A DNA stretch of 64,000 bases, from the NCBI RefSeq assembly GCF_026339735.1, contig NZ_JAPEQG010000001.1, positions 4,464,001 through 4,528,000 of the forward strand, in the 5' to 3' direction. A program made the translations under genes and the position numbers. The notes beneath the pieces are model-generated. The model saw only the letters and a program-made list of their open reading frames with translations. It was not told the origin of the DNA and did no database searches. The DNA is from Streptomyces sp. NBC_01669. GTDB taxonomy: Bacteria > Actinomycetota > Actinomycetes > Streptomycetales > Streptomycetaceae. Shown here piece after piece: positions 1 to 8,869 of this stretch; within the stretch, counting starts at the first letter, position 1; the number at the start of each line of letters is the position of its first letter.

Positions 1-698
1 AAGTACGGAACGGAATCCGGGTCGGTGCCCGCGAGATCGCCGGTGCGCTCCCCGGCCATCGTGGCGCGCTCCACGTAGTGCGCCTCGTCCAGTCGCCCGG
101 AGGCCTCGAAGGCGCGCCGCACGGCGGGGAACGTGCGCCCCAGCTTCATCACCACGGCGGCGTCGGTGGCGGCCAGGCGGGCCGTCAGCTCCTCCTCCGG
201 CAGCGTGCCGGGCAGGATCGTCAGCACCTCCTCGCCCTCGGCGAGCGGGGTGCCGAGCCGGGCGGCGGCGGCGCTGACCGACGTGACCCCGGGGATCACC
301 TCGGTGGGATACCGGTCGGCGAGCCGCTTGTGCATGTGCATGTACGAGCCGTAGAACATCGGGTCGCCCTCGGCGAGCACCGCCACCGTCCGCCCGGCGT
401 CCAGGTGCACCGCCAGCCGGGCCGCGGCCTCGCTGTAGAACTCCTCCATCGCACCCCGGTAGCCGCCCGGGTGGTCGGTGGTCTCCGTCGTGACCGGATA
501 GACCAGCTTCTCCTCGATGTGGTCCGCGCGGATGTGCTCGGCGGCGATGGAGCGCGCGATGGACCGTCCGTGACGGGCGCTGTGGTAGGCGATGACATCG
601 GCCTCGGCGATGGTCTGCACGGCGCGTACGGTCATCAGTGCCGGATCGCCGGGACCGAGCCCCACCCCGTACAGCCGGCCCGTGTTCTGCTCGCTCAC
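1..698 (-). CDS. cobI: Precorrin-2 C20-methyltransferase, N-terminal part (left edge)
   Basis: An S-adenosylmethionine-dependent tetrapyrrole methylase of cytoplasmic aerobic B12 synthesis that methylates C20 of precorrin-2. The GTG start lies 2 nt after the cobH stop, so the two are translationally linked. About 232 codons are visible. Near the N-terminus is the methylase glycine loop GVGLGPGDPALMTVRA, then LAEGDPMFYGSYMHMHKRL (the second SAM-binding region) and EVIPGVTSVSAAAARLGTPL, all typical of CobI/CbiL. The gene continues beyond base 1. In many streptomycetes cobI is fused to cobJ (precorrin-3B C17-methyltransferase), but whether that holds here cannot be seen. Family assignment is secure; the C-terminal extent is unknown. 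Confidence 0.88.
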   Translation of the reverse strand, partial: MSEQNTGRLYGVGLGPGDPALMTVRAVQTIAEADVIAYHSARHGRSIARSIAAEHIRADHIEEKLVYPVTTETTDHPGGYRGAMEEFYSEAAARLAVHLDAGRTVAVLAEGDPMFYGSYMHMHKRLADRYPTEVIPGVTSVSAAAARLGTPLAEGEEVLTILPGTLPEEELTARLAATDAAVVMKLGRTFPAVRRAFEASGRLDEAHYVERATMAGERTGDLAGTDPDSVPY

Positions 699-700
699 TC

Positions 701-1327
701 TTACTCTTCCTCGCTGGCGATCGCGTTGAGCGCGGCCGCGGCTATGGCGCTGCCGCCGCGACGGCCCCGCACGACCAGGTGTTCCAGACCGGACGGGTGG
801 TCGGCCAGGGCGTCCTTGGACTCGGCGGCTCCGACGAAGCCGACGGGCACACCGATGACGGCGGCCGGGCGCGGAGCGCCTTCCTCGATCATCTCAAGCA
901 GCCGGAACAGGGCGGTCGGTGCGTTGCCCACGGCCACCACCGCCCCCTCCATGCGGTCCCGCCACAGCTCCATCGCGGCGGCGCTGCGGGTCGTGCCGAG
1001 CTTCCTGGCGAGATCGGGGACCGTGGGGTCCGACAGGGTGCAGATGACCTCGTTGTCGGCGGGCAGCCGCTTGCGGGTGACCCCGCTGGCGACCATGGCC
1101 ACGTCGCACAGGATCGGCGCACCGGAGCGCAGCGCCGCGCGGGCACCGGCCACGACCCCCGGGGTGAAGTCGATGTCGCGTACGAGGTCGACCATGCCGC
1201 AGGCGTGGATCATGCGGACCGCGACCTGGCTGACGTCGGCGGGCAGCCCCGCGAGATCCGCCTCGGCGCGGATGGTGGCGAAGGACTGGCGGTAGATCGC
1301 CGGTCCGTCCTTCTCGTACTGGAACAC
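701..1327 (-). CDS. cobH: Precorrin-8X methylmutase
   Basis: Moves the C11 methyl group to C12, converting precorrin-8X to hydrogenobyrinate in the aerobic cobalamin pathway. The 208-residue product has the usual length. Typical segments are AIYRQSFATIRAEADL, the catalytic-His neighbourhood RMIHACGMVDL, then GAPILCDVAMVASGVTRKRL and AVIGVPVGFVGAAESKDAL. I chose the GTG start (VFQYEKDG) because it begins at the conserved N-terminus and has a GGAGAG ribosome site 12 nt upstream; an open frame continues further upstream without family similarity. It sits between cobG and cobI in one leftward run. Confidence 0.92.
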   Translation of the reverse strand: MFQYEKDGPAIYRQSFATIRAEADLAGLPADVSQVAVRMIHACGMVDLVRDIDFTPGVVAGARAALRSGAPILCDVAMVASGVTRKRLPADNEVICTLSDPTVPDLARKLGTTRSAAAMELWRDRMEGAVVAVGNAPTALFRLLEMIEEGAPRPAAVIGVPVGFVGAAESKDALADHPSGLEHLVVRGRRGGSAIAAAALNAIASEEE

Positions 1328-1383
1328 GGTGGTTTCGCTCTCTCCGGTCGGTGGTCGGGCTGCAGCGCCCTCGGGTCGGTGGT

Positions 1384-2664
1384 TCAGATACGTGTGCGGC
1401 GGGCGGCGTTCACCGCGGCGGCCAGGTCGGACGGGCTGCCGTGGACCGTCACGGGAGCGTCCCGTTCGCCGCCGCGGACCCGGGTCACCCGGTGCCCGCC
1501 GGGAACGGCGACGACGTCGGCCCAGGCGCCCTTGGGGTGACCGCAGCGGCGTTCGCAGCCGGACCAGTGAACGGGGAGCTGCCCGGCAAGGGGCTCTCCG
1601 GCGGTCCGTACGAAGGCCTCCGCGTCGCCCCGCACATCTGCCAGGGACTTCGCACAGCCGGGCCGGCCGATGCACGCACCGACCCCCGTCCACGCGGAGT
1701 CGGGTCCAACGATCAGTCCGGCCGCGCCCCACTCGCGCAGCCGCGCAGCCGCGCCGCCGGGCGTCACGCCCGTCACGACGACGCTCCGCCACGGGGTCAG
1801 CCGCACCTCGCGGCCCACGCGGGACAGGCTCTTCCACTGCGCACCGGTGAGCCGCCCGAGCGGCACCCCCACACAGGCCGCGGTGCCGACGACGCCGTAC
1901 GCGGGCTCCTGCGCCGCCGCCGGCGGCGGTACGCGCTCCGCAGCACCGGCCACCCGCAGCGCCGCCCTCATCGGCTCCAGCAACTCTGCGGCAGCGAACG
2001 GCAGTTCACTCACCCGCCAGGCGCCCGTCTCCTGCGCTGCCTCCAGAAACGTCTCGGCGGCGATCAGCGCCGCGCGCGGCGCATCGTCCCCGGAGACCCT
2101 CAGCACTGCCTCCGCAGCCCCGATCCGCAGGAGCGCGCTCCCGTCGCTCTGCCCCAGCAACGTCACATCCGCACCCAGGGCATCGACGTCACCACGGCCG
2201 TCGTCCAGCGCGAAGAGAAAGCGGCCGGACAGTCCGGCCGCTTTGTCACTTCCGCACAACAGCGCGTCCAGCGCGGTCAGCCACGGCCTGACATCCCGGT
2301 GTCCCCGGCCGTCGAGCCCGGAGAGCGGGGAGGCCACGACGTTACGTATCCGCTCATGGCTCCGGGACGGCAGCAGCCCGGCCCCGCCCAGGAGTTCGGC
2401 GAGCCGTCCGCCGCACTCCTGGCCGAGGCCGCGCAACTGGACATTGCCCCGCGAAGTGAGATGCAGCTCACCGTCGCCCAACTCCCGCGCGGCCCCGTGG
2501 AGCGCGTCCGCCTGTCGGGCAGTCAGCACGCCGCCGGGGATCCGGACCCGCGCCAGCGCCCCGTCGTCCGCCCGGTGGAGCCGCAGCGACCCCGGGCAGG
2601 CATCGCCGCGGTCACGGGAGACGGGCTCCCCCGGGGCCGAAGGCGGGGTGTCGGAAGTGGACAT
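1384..2664 (-). CDS. cobG: Precorrin-3B synthase
   Basis: Nitrite/sulfite-reductase-fold iron-sulfur protein of the aerobic B12 route. CobG hydroxylates C20 of precorrin-3A and forms the gamma-lactone, giving precorrin-3B. The 426-residue product shows ferredoxin-like repeats (RIPGGVLTARQADALHGAA; LHLTSRGNVQLRGL) and, near the C-terminus, the cluster-binding cysteines ACIGRPGCAKS and SGCERRCGHPKG (C-x5-C and C-x3-C). The ATG at 2664 (MSTSDTPPS) is preferred over one 21 nt upstream. It is divergent from cobN, separated by about 70 nt from the riboswitch; no riboswitch is visible on the cobG side. Its presence indicates oxygen-dependent corrin ring contraction. Confidence 0.9.
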   Translation of the reverse strand: MSTSDTPPSAPGEPVSRDRGDACPGSLRLHRADDGALARVRIPGGVLTARQADALHGAARELGDGELHLTSRGNVQLRGLGQECGGRLAELLGGAGLLPSRSHERIRNVVASPLSGLDGRGHRDVRPWLTALDALLCGSDKAAGLSGRFLFALDDGRGDVDALGADVTLLGQSDGSALLRIGAAEAVLRVSGDDAPRAALIAAETFLEAAQETGAWRVSELPFAAAELLEPMRAALRVAGAAERVPPPAAAQEPAYGVVGTAACVGVPLGRLTGAQWKSLSRVGREVRLTPWRSVVVTGVTPGGAAARLREWGAAGLIVGPDSAWTGVGACIGRPGCAKSLADVRGDAEAFVRTAGEPLAGQLPVHWSGCERRCGHPKGAWADVVAVPGGHRVTRVRGGERDAPVTVHGSPSDLAAAVNAARRTRI

Positions 2665-2734
2665 GGCGGCGAGCATACCGACCAATCATTCTGAGCTGTA
2701 TGAATCCCATCTGATGCAAGGCCCTTACTATGCC

Positions 2735-2885
2735 TAGCAGCGGGCCACCCGGCCCGGCATCGCCGGAGACGGCGATAGGGGAGGAAGCCCGGTGCAAGTC
2801 CGGCGCGGTCCCGCCACTGTGAGTCCGGCCTGGGCGGCCGGGCGAGTCAGGAACTCCCTTCCCCGAGCTCTCGATCCCGCTCGAG
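2735..2885 (+). ncRNA. Cobalamin riboswitch upstream of cobN
   Basis: Contains the hallmark B12-box region: a purine-rich GGGGAGGAAGCCCGGTGC, then AAGTCCGGCGCGGTCCCGCC and ACTGTGA, at about 2778-2825. GC-rich pairing elements lie on both sides, including GGGCCACCCGGCCC upstream and CCTGGGCGGCCGG downstream. It ends about 60 nt before the cobN start. By family knowledge, adenosylcobalamin binding would sequester the ribosome site or terminate transcription, so cobN should be repressed when B12 is abundant. Boundaries are approximate. Confidence 0.93.
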
Positions 2886-2948
2886 CAGGGGAGACCCCAT
2901 TCCGACACCGCCCGGGGCGTGGACACCCCGAGGAAGGCCCGACGCCGC

Positions 2949-5900
2949 ATGATCCTGCTCCTGTCGACGTCCGACACCGACCTGCTCAGCGCCCGCGCCG
3001 CGGACGGTCCGGTGACCTACCGCTACGCCAACCCCTCGCGCCTGCCGCTCGACGACCTCCCCGCTCTCCTCGACGGCACCGACCTCGTCGTCGTACGCCT
3101 CCTCGGCGGTGTCCGCGCCTGGCAGGAAGGGCTCGACCACGTCCTCGCCACCGGCAGGCCGGTCGTCGTCCTCACCGGCGAACAGGCCCCCGACGCCCAG
3201 CTGATGGCCGCCTCCACCGTCCCGATCGGGATCGCCGCCGAGGCCCACGCCTACCTGGCACACGGCGGCCCGGCCAATCTGGACCAGCTGGCCCGGTTCC
3301 TCTCCGACACCGTGCTGCTGACCGGCCACGGCTTCGAACCCCCGGCACCCGCGCCGTCCTGGGGCCCCCTGGAGCGCACCGCGCGCGCCACCGAAGGCCC
3401 GACCATCGCGGTGCTCTACTACCGCGCCCACCACATGAGCGGGAACACCGCGTTCGTCGACACGCTCTGCCGGTCGATCGAGGACACGGGCGCCCGCGCC
3501 CTCCCCCTGTACGTCGCCTCGCTGCGCACCCCGGAACCCGCACTCATCGACGAACTGCGCGCCGCCGACGCCATCGTCACCACCGTCCTCGCCGCGGGCG
3601 GCACCCGGCCCGCCGAGGCATCGGCGGGCGGCGACGACGAGTCCTGGGACGCGGGTGCGCTCACCGGACTCGACGTGCCGATCCTGCAGGCTCTCTGCCT
3701 GACCAGTTCGCGCAGCGACTGGGAGGACAACGACGAGGGCGTCTCCCCGCTGGACGCGGCCAGCCAGATCGCGGTCCCCGAGTTCGACGGCCGGCTGATC
3801 ACCGTCCCGTTCTCCTTCAAGGAGATCGACGAGGACGGGCTGCCCGCGTACGTCGCCGACACCGAACGCGCCGCACGCGTCGCCGGAATTGCCGTACGCC
3901 ACGCACGGCTGCGCCACATCCCGGCCGCGGACAAGCGCCTGGCGCTCGTCCTCTCCGCGTATCCGACGAAGCACTCCCGTATCGGCAACGCGGTCGGCCT
4001 CGACACTCCGGCCAGCGCGGTCGCCCTGCTGCGCCGGCTGCGCGCCGAGGGCTACGACTTCGGCCCCGAAGCCGACCTCCCCGGCCTGGTCTCCGGCGAC
4101 GGCGACGAGCTGATCTACGCCCTGATCGAAGCCGGCGGCCACGACCAGGAGTGGCTGACCGAGGAGCAGCTGGCCCGCAACCCGGTCCGGATCCCGGCCG
4201 CCGACTACCGGCGCTGGTACGCCACACTGCCGGAAGAACTCCGCGACGCCGTCGAGCAGCACTGGGGCCCGCCCCCCGGCGAGATGTTCGTGGACCGCTC
4301 CCGCAACCCCGAGGGCGACATCGTGCTCGCCGCCCTGCGCCGCGGGAACCTCCTCATTCTCATCCAGCCGCCGCGCGGCTTCGGCGAGAACCCGATCGCG
4401 ATCTACCACGACCCCGATCTGCCGCCCTCGCACCACTACTTGGCCGCGTACCGCTGGATCGCGGCGGCGCAGGACGACGGCGGTTTCGGGGCCGACGCGA
4501 TGATCCACCTCGGCAAGCACGGCAACCTGGAGTGGCTGCCCGGCAAGAACGCGGGCCTGTCCGCCGCCTGCGGCCCGGACGCCGCACTGGGCGATCTCCC
4601 GCTCGTCTACCCGTTCCTGGTGAACGACCCGGGCGAGGGCACGCAGGCCAAGCGCCGCGTCCACGCCACCCTGATCGACCACCTCGTGCCGCCGATGGCC
4701 CGCGCGGACAGCTACGGCGACATCGCGCGCCTGGAGCAACTCCTCGACGAACACGCCCAGATCGCCGCGATGGACCCTGCGAAACTACCCGCGATCCGCG
4801 CTCAGATCTGGACCCTGATCCAGGCCGCCAAGCTCGACCACGACCTGGGGCTCGACGACCGCCCGGACGACGAGGGCTTCGACGAATTCATCATGCATCT
4901 GGACGGCTGGCTCTGCGAGATCAAGGACGCCCAGATCCGCGACGGGCTGCACGTCCTGGGCGGCGCCCCGGCCGGTGCGGACCGGGTCAACCTGGTCCTG
5001 GCGATCCTGCGCGCCCGCCAGATCTGGGGTGGTACGGCGTCGCTGCCCGGCCTGCGCGAGGCACTCGGGCTGGACGAGTCCGCCGCCACCCGCACCACGG
5101 CGGACGAGGCCGAGGAGCAGGCACGCGCACTGGTCCAGGCAATGGAGGACGCGGATTGGGACCCGGCGGCGGTTGCGACCGTGGCGGCGGCCCACCCTCA
5201 AGCGGTCAGGGACATCCTCGACTTCGCCGCCCGCGAGGTGGTCCCCCGGCTGTCCGCCACCACCGCCGAACTCGACCACACCGTCCACGCCCTGAACGGC
5301 GGCTTCGTGCCGGCGGGCCCGTCCGGCTCCCCGCTGCGCGGCCTGGTCAACGTCCTGCCGACCGGCCGCAACTTCTACTCCGTCGACCCGAAGGCGGTCC
5401 CGTCCCGCCTCGCCTGGGAGACCGGCCAGGCCCTGGCCGACTCGCTCCTGGAGCGCTACCGCACCGACAACGGCGAGTGGCCCACCTCGGTCGGCCTCTC
5501 CCTGTGGGGCACCAGCGCGATGCGCACCTCCGGCGACGACGTCGCCGAGGCACTGGCGCTGCTCGGCATCCGCCCGGTCTGGGACGACGCCTCGCGCCGC
5601 GTCACCGGCCTGGAACCGATCGACCTCGCCGAGCTGGGCCGCCCGCGCATCGATGTGACGCTGCGCATCTCCGGCTTCTTCCGGGACGCGTTCCCGCACA
5701 CCATCGGCCTGCTCGACGACGCGGTACGCCTCGCCGCGTCCCTCGACGAACCGGCCGAGCAGAACCACATCCGGGCGCACGCCCAGGCCGACCTCGCCGA
5801 ACACGGCGACGAACGCCGGGCCACCACCCGCATCTTCGGCTCCCGCCCCGGTACGTACGGAGCGGGTCTCCTCCAGCTCATCGACAGCCGCGACTGGCGC

Positions 5901-6548
5901 ACCGACGCCGACCTCGCCGAGGTCTACACCGTCTGGGGCGGGTACGCCTACGGCCGCGAACTCGACGGGCGCCCGGCCCGCGACGAGATGGAGACGGCGT
6001 ACAAGCGCATCGCCGTGGCCGCCAAGAACACGGACACCCGCGAGCACGACATCGCGGACTCGGACGACTACTTCCAGTACCACGGCGGCATGGTGGCCAC
6101 GGTCCGCGCCCTGCGCGGCACGGCCCCGGAGGCGTACATCGGCGACTCCACCCGCCCGGAGACGGTCCGCACCCGCACCCTCGTCGAGGAGACGTCCCGC
6201 GTCTTCCGCGCCCGCGTGGTCAACCCCAAGTGGATCGAGGCGATGCGCCGCCACGGCTACAAGGGCGCCTTCGAACTCGCCGCGACGGTCGACTACCTCT
6301 TCGGCTACGACGCGACGACGGGCGTGGTCGCCGACTGGATGTACGACAAGCTCACCGAGACGTACGTCCTGGACCCGACCAACCGCGAATTCCTGCAGCA
6401 GGCCAACCCCTGGGCCCTGCACGGCATCGCGGAACGCCTCCTGGAGGCCGAGTCCCGCGGCATGTGGGCCAAGCCGGACCCTGCGGTACTGGAGGCGCTG
6501 CGCCAGGCGTTCCTGGAGACGGAGGGGGACCTGGAGGGCGAGGACTGA
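2949..6548 (+). CDS. cobN: Cobaltochelatase subunit CobN
   Basis: Large subunit of the ATP-dependent aerobic cobalt chelatase, which inserts Co2+ into hydrogenobyrinate a,c-diamide together with ChlI/ChlD-type AAA subunits not present in this window. The 1199-residue length is typical. Conserved CobN/BchH segments include YYRAHHMSGNTAFVDTLC, FSFKEIDEDGLPAYVADTER, LVLSAYPTKHSRIGNAVGLD, DAMIHLGKHGNLEWLPGKNA and ISGFFRDAFPHTIGLLDDAV. The ATG at 2949 (MILLLSTSD) is chosen because a GAGGAAGG ribosome site precedes it; an in-frame ATG 30 nt upstream lacks one. Controlled by the preceding cobalamin riboswitch and closed by a strong hairpin. Confidence 0.96.
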   Translation: MILLLSTSDTDLLSARAADGPVTYRYANPSRLPLDDLPALLDGTDLVVVRLLGGVRAWQEGLDHVLATGRPVVVLTGEQAPDAQLMAASTVPIGIAAEAHAYLAHGGPANLDQLARFLSDTVLLTGHGFEPPAPAPSWGPLERTARATEGPTIAVLYYRAHHMSGNTAFVDTLCRSIEDTGARALPLYVASLRTPEPALIDELRAADAIVTTVLAAGGTRPAEASAGGDDESWDAGALTGLDVPILQALCLTSSRSDWEDNDEGVSPLDAASQIAVPEFDGRLITVPFSFKEIDEDGLPAYVADTERAARVAGIAVRHARLRHIPAADKRLALVLSAYPTKHSRIGNAVGLDTPASAVALLRRLRAEGYDFGPEADLPGLVSGDGDELIYALIEAGGHDQEWLTEEQLARNPVRIPAADYRRWYATLPEELRDAVEQHWGPPPGEMFVDRSRNPEGDIVLAALRRGNLLILIQPPRGFGENPIAIYHDPDLPPSHHYLAAYRWIAAAQDDGGFGADAMIHLGKHGNLEWLPGKNAGLSAACGPDAALGDLPLVYPFLVNDPGEGTQAKRRVHATLIDHLVPPMARADSYGDIARLEQLLDEHAQIAAMDPAKLPAIRAQIWTLIQAAKLDHDLGLDDRPDDEGFDEFIMHLDGWLCEIKDAQIRDGLHVLGGAPAGADRVNLVLAILRARQIWGGTASLPGLREALGLDESAATRTTADEAEEQARALVQAMEDADWDPAAVATVAAAHPQAVRDILDFAAREVVPRLSATTAELDHTVHALNGGFVPAGPSGSPLRGLVNVLPTGRNFYSVDPKAVPSRLAWETGQALADSLLERYRTDNGEWPTSVGLSLWGTSAMRTSGDDVAEALALLGIRPVWDDASRRVTGLEPIDLAELGRPRIDVTLRISGFFRDAFPHTIGLLDDAVRLAASLDEPAEQNHIRAHAQADLAEHGDERRATTRIFGSRPGTYGAGLLQLIDSRDWRTDADLAEVYTVWGGYAYGRELDGRPARDEMETAYKRIAVAAKNTDTREHDIADSDDYFQYHGGMVATVRALRGTAPEAYIGDSTRPETVRTRTLVEETSRVFRARVVNPKWIEAMRRHGYKGAFELAATVDYLFGYDATTGVVADWMYDKLTETYVLDPTNREFLQQANPWALHGIAERLLEAESRGMWAKPDPAVLEALRQAFLETEGDLEGED

Positions 6549-6913
6549 GGGCCGACAGGCGTACGTGGGTGTGGCGCCCCGTTCCGCACGGGGCGCCACA
6601 CCCACCCGGCGCCGTCCTCTCGTCGACTCCCCCGGCGCGCCCGGTCCGACCGCCGACGGTCATGCGTGAGCCGCGCGGCCGGCCATCCCCCCGACGGACG
6701 GCCGGCCGTCCGCGAGGGCACAGGCCGTACCGGACCCGCACCGGCCGAGGAGCAGGCAGCCGACGGACAGGTGCGTGCGCCAGGCGCTCGTGGACCGCCG
6801 GGAGGGGACAGCAGGACGTGGGCGTGATCACTCGGCCGGGTGGTCCCGGCCAGGTGCCCGCCCGTCGCGCGTTCAGCGCCGTCCGAACTCGGGATCATGC
6901 GCAGGTGATCTTC
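6549..6913 (+). other. Intergenic region between cobN and the deaminase
   Basis: About 365 nt with no convincing gene. It holds the cobN terminator at its left end, then GC-rich sequence with several short complementary GGCCGG/CCGGCC blocks, and presumably the deaminase promoter near 6830-6900. I see no confident -35/-10 pair. Confidence 0.6.
6565..6605 (+). terminator. Terminator hairpin after cobN
   Basis: Perfect 17-bp inverted repeat, arms 6565-6581 and 6589-6605, around the 7-nt loop TTCCGCA. It begins 17 nt after the cobN stop. There is no U-run, as is common for streptomycete terminators. Confidence 0.85.
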
Positions 6914-8536
6914 GTGAACCGCCGCTCCGTGCGCCGCCCGCGTGGCCCCCTGGCCCCGATCGGTCTCGGCGCCCTCGCCGTCCTGACCCTGCTGCCGGGC
7001 TCGCTGCCCGCCGCCGCGCAGCCGGTGGCCGCCACGCGGTCCCCCGCTGCCGCACCCCTGCCCGCGCCCACCCGTGGGGAGTCCCTGGCCTCCGCGCGGC
7101 TCGCCACGATCCGGCACGATCCGGCCGCGCTGAAGGCCTTCTTCACAGCACTGCCGAAGGGAGGGGACCTGCACAACCACCTGTCCGGTGCCGTTTCGAC
7201 CGAATACCTCATCTCACTCGCCGCGGAAGACGGACTGTGCATCGACGGCACGACGCTGACCGCGGTGCAGCCGCCGTGCGGCCCCGGCCGGCGACCGGCT
7301 TCGGACGCCCTGTCCGACGGCCCCTTCCGCCGCTCGGTGCTGCAGGCGTGGTCCATGCAGGACTTCCCGCCGGGGCAGTCGGGGCACGACCACTTCTTCG
7401 ACACGTTCGGGAAGTTCGGCGAGGTCACCTGGCGCCACCGGGGCAAGCTCCTCGCCGAAGTGGCCGACACCGTCGCGAAACAGAACCAGTTCTATCTGGA
7501 GACGATGGTGACCCCCGCGTCCGACGGCGCGAGGGACCTGGCCGCCGAGGTCGGCTGGGACCCGGACCTGGCGAGGCTGCACAGCAAGCTGCTGGCCGGC
7601 GGCAAGCTCGACAAGCTGGTCGCCGAGGCGAGCCGGGAGACGGACGAGTCCGACGCGGAGTTCCGCACAGCAGCACAGTGCGGCACGCCCCGCGCGGAGG
7701 CCGGCTGCCGGCTTCCAGTGCGGTGGATCTCCCAGGTGTCACGCGGCAGTTCGCCCGAGCGGGTCTTCACGCAGATGGCCCTGGGACTGCGCCTCGCCGA
7801 ACGGGACAAGCGGTTCGTCGCCGTGAATCTGGTGCAGCCGGAGGACTGGGACAGCTCCCTGCAGAACTACAGCCTCCAGATGCGGATGCTCGACTACCTG
7901 CGCCGCGTGTACCCCAAGGCGCACATCACCCTGCACGCGGGCGAGTTGTGGCCCGGCCTGGTCAAGCCCGAGGACCTGACCTTCCACATCGGTGAGGCCG
8001 TGAACGTCGCTCACGCCGAGCGCATCGGCCACGGTGTCGACCTGGTCCACGAGGACAACTGGCGGCAGCTCGCCCGCACCATGGCCGCCCGGCAGATCGC
8101 GGTCGAGGTCCCGTTCAGCAGCAACGCACAGATCCTCGGGGTCAAGGGCGCCGACCACCCCTTCACCACCTACCGCGCCTACGGCGTGCCCGTCGTGCTG
8201 GCCACCGACGACCCCGGCGTCTCCCGGATCGACATCAGCCACGAGTACCAGTACGCCGCCACGACGTACGACCTCGGCTACCGCGACCTGAAGGACCTCG
8301 CGCGGGCCTCCCTGGAGTACGCCTTCCTGCCGGGCGCCGGCCTCTGGCGGGGCAACCCGACCCGGGACGGCTACCGTCTCGCCGGCCCCTGCCGCCACGA
8401 CAGGCCCGGTACGGACCACCCGCGGCAGCAGTGCCGACGCCTGCTGGACGCCAGCGCCAAGGCGCGGGTCCAGTGGCGTCAGGAAGCCGCGTTCGCGGCC
8501 TTCGAGCGGCGGATCGCCACCACCACGGGTGGCTGA
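6914..8536 (+). CDS. Secreted adenosine deaminase-family protein
   Basis: A 540-residue adenosine deaminase/ADGF-like enzyme predicted to hydrolyse adenosine to inosine outside the membrane. An N-terminal Sec signal is visible: Arg-rich NRRSVRRPRG, a hydrophobic core PIGLGALAVLTLLPGS and an Ala-rich cleavage area near residues 33-36. Deaminase metal and catalytic motifs follow: LHNHLSG (HxH zinc ligands, about residue 87), HITLHAGELW (His plus catalytic Glu), ERIGHGVD, and VLATDDPGVS (Asp ligand pair). The GTG at 6914 has AGGTGA 6 nt upstream; a GTG 9 nt earlier is possible. It stands alone between hairpins. The substrate is inferred from the family; a related amidohydrolase activity cannot be excluded. 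Confidence 0.88.
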   Translation: MNRRSVRRPRGPLAPIGLGALAVLTLLPGSLPAAAQPVAATRSPAAAPLPAPTRGESLASARLATIRHDPAALKAFFTALPKGGDLHNHLSGAVSTEYLISLAAEDGLCIDGTTLTAVQPPCGPGRRPASDALSDGPFRRSVLQAWSMQDFPPGQSGHDHFFDTFGKFGEVTWRHRGKLLAEVADTVAKQNQFYLETMVTPASDGARDLAAEVGWDPDLARLHSKLLAGGKLDKLVAEASRETDESDAEFRTAAQCGTPRAEAGCRLPVRWISQVSRGSSPERVFTQMALGLRLAERDKRFVAVNLVQPEDWDSSLQNYSLQMRMLDYLRRVYPKAHITLHAGELWPGLVKPEDLTFHIGEAVNVAHAERIGHGVDLVHEDNWRQLARTMAARQIAVEVPFSSNAQILGVKGADHPFTTYRAYGVPVVLATDDPGVSRIDISHEYQYAATTYDLGYRDLKDLARASLEYAFLPGAGLWRGNPTRDGYRLAGPCRHDRPGTDHPRQQCRRLLDASAKARVQWRQEAAFAAFERRIATTTGG

Positions 8537-8560
8537 CGGACACACACCCGCTCCGGACAC

Positions 8561-8604
8561 CACGGGCGCCCTCCGGCACACGCAAGTGCCGGAGGGCGCC
8601 CGTG
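8561..8604 (+). terminator. Terminator hairpin after the deaminase
   Basis: Perfect 19-bp stem (8561-8579 with 8586-8604) around a 6-nt loop, starting 24 nt after the stop codon. Confidence 0.85.
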
Positions 8605-8627
8605 CACGTAGCGGGTACCCGTCAACG

Positions 8628-8669
8628 AGGGAGCGCCCCGCCCGGTCGAAACCGGGCGGGGCGCTCCCT
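8628..8669. terminator. Second hairpin, probably terminating tRNA-Lys
   Basis: Perfect 19-bp stem (8628-8646 with 8651-8669) with a CGAA tetraloop. It lies between the rightward deaminase and the leftward tRNA-Lys and can serve either direction. It is 36 nt past the tRNA 3' end. Confidence 0.75.
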
Positions 8670-8705
8670 TGCAGGTCAGAGGCCGAAACCCCTCCCCATC
8701 TCGCG

Positions 8706-8778
8706 TAGGCCGTGTGGGACTCGAACCCACAACCAACGGATTAAAAGTCCGCTGCTCTGCCAATTGAGCTAACGGCCC
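8706..8778 (-). tRNA. tRNA-Lys (anticodon UUU)
   Basis: A 73-nt cloverleaf read leftward. The acceptor GGGCCGT pairs with ACGGCCT (one G-U), the D-arm contains TTGG, the anticodon loop is CTTTTAA (anticodon TTT) and the T-arm contains GGTTCGAGTCC. The CCA end is not encoded. Confidence 0.97.
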
Positions 8779-8810
8779 TCGGCGAATCACCCCTGAGCAT
8801 AGCCCGCCGT

Positions 8811-8845
8811 GGCCCGGCAGCCGATCGGGTATCGGCTGCCGGGCC
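8811..8845 (-). terminator. Terminator hairpin after the permease
   Basis: Perfect 15-bp stem (8811-8825 with 8831-8845) and a 5-nt loop, 24 nt beyond the stop of the leftward permease gene and just upstream of tRNA-Lys. Confidence 0.8.
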
Positions 8846-8869
8846 CGTCGAGCCGCCTTTGGGGGTCGT

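Noticed and set aside
2792..8536. A 1914-codon open frame running through cobN into the deaminase
   Set aside because: It is out of frame with cobN over that gene and Arg/Pro-rich. Only the last 540 codons (from 6914) resemble a protein family.
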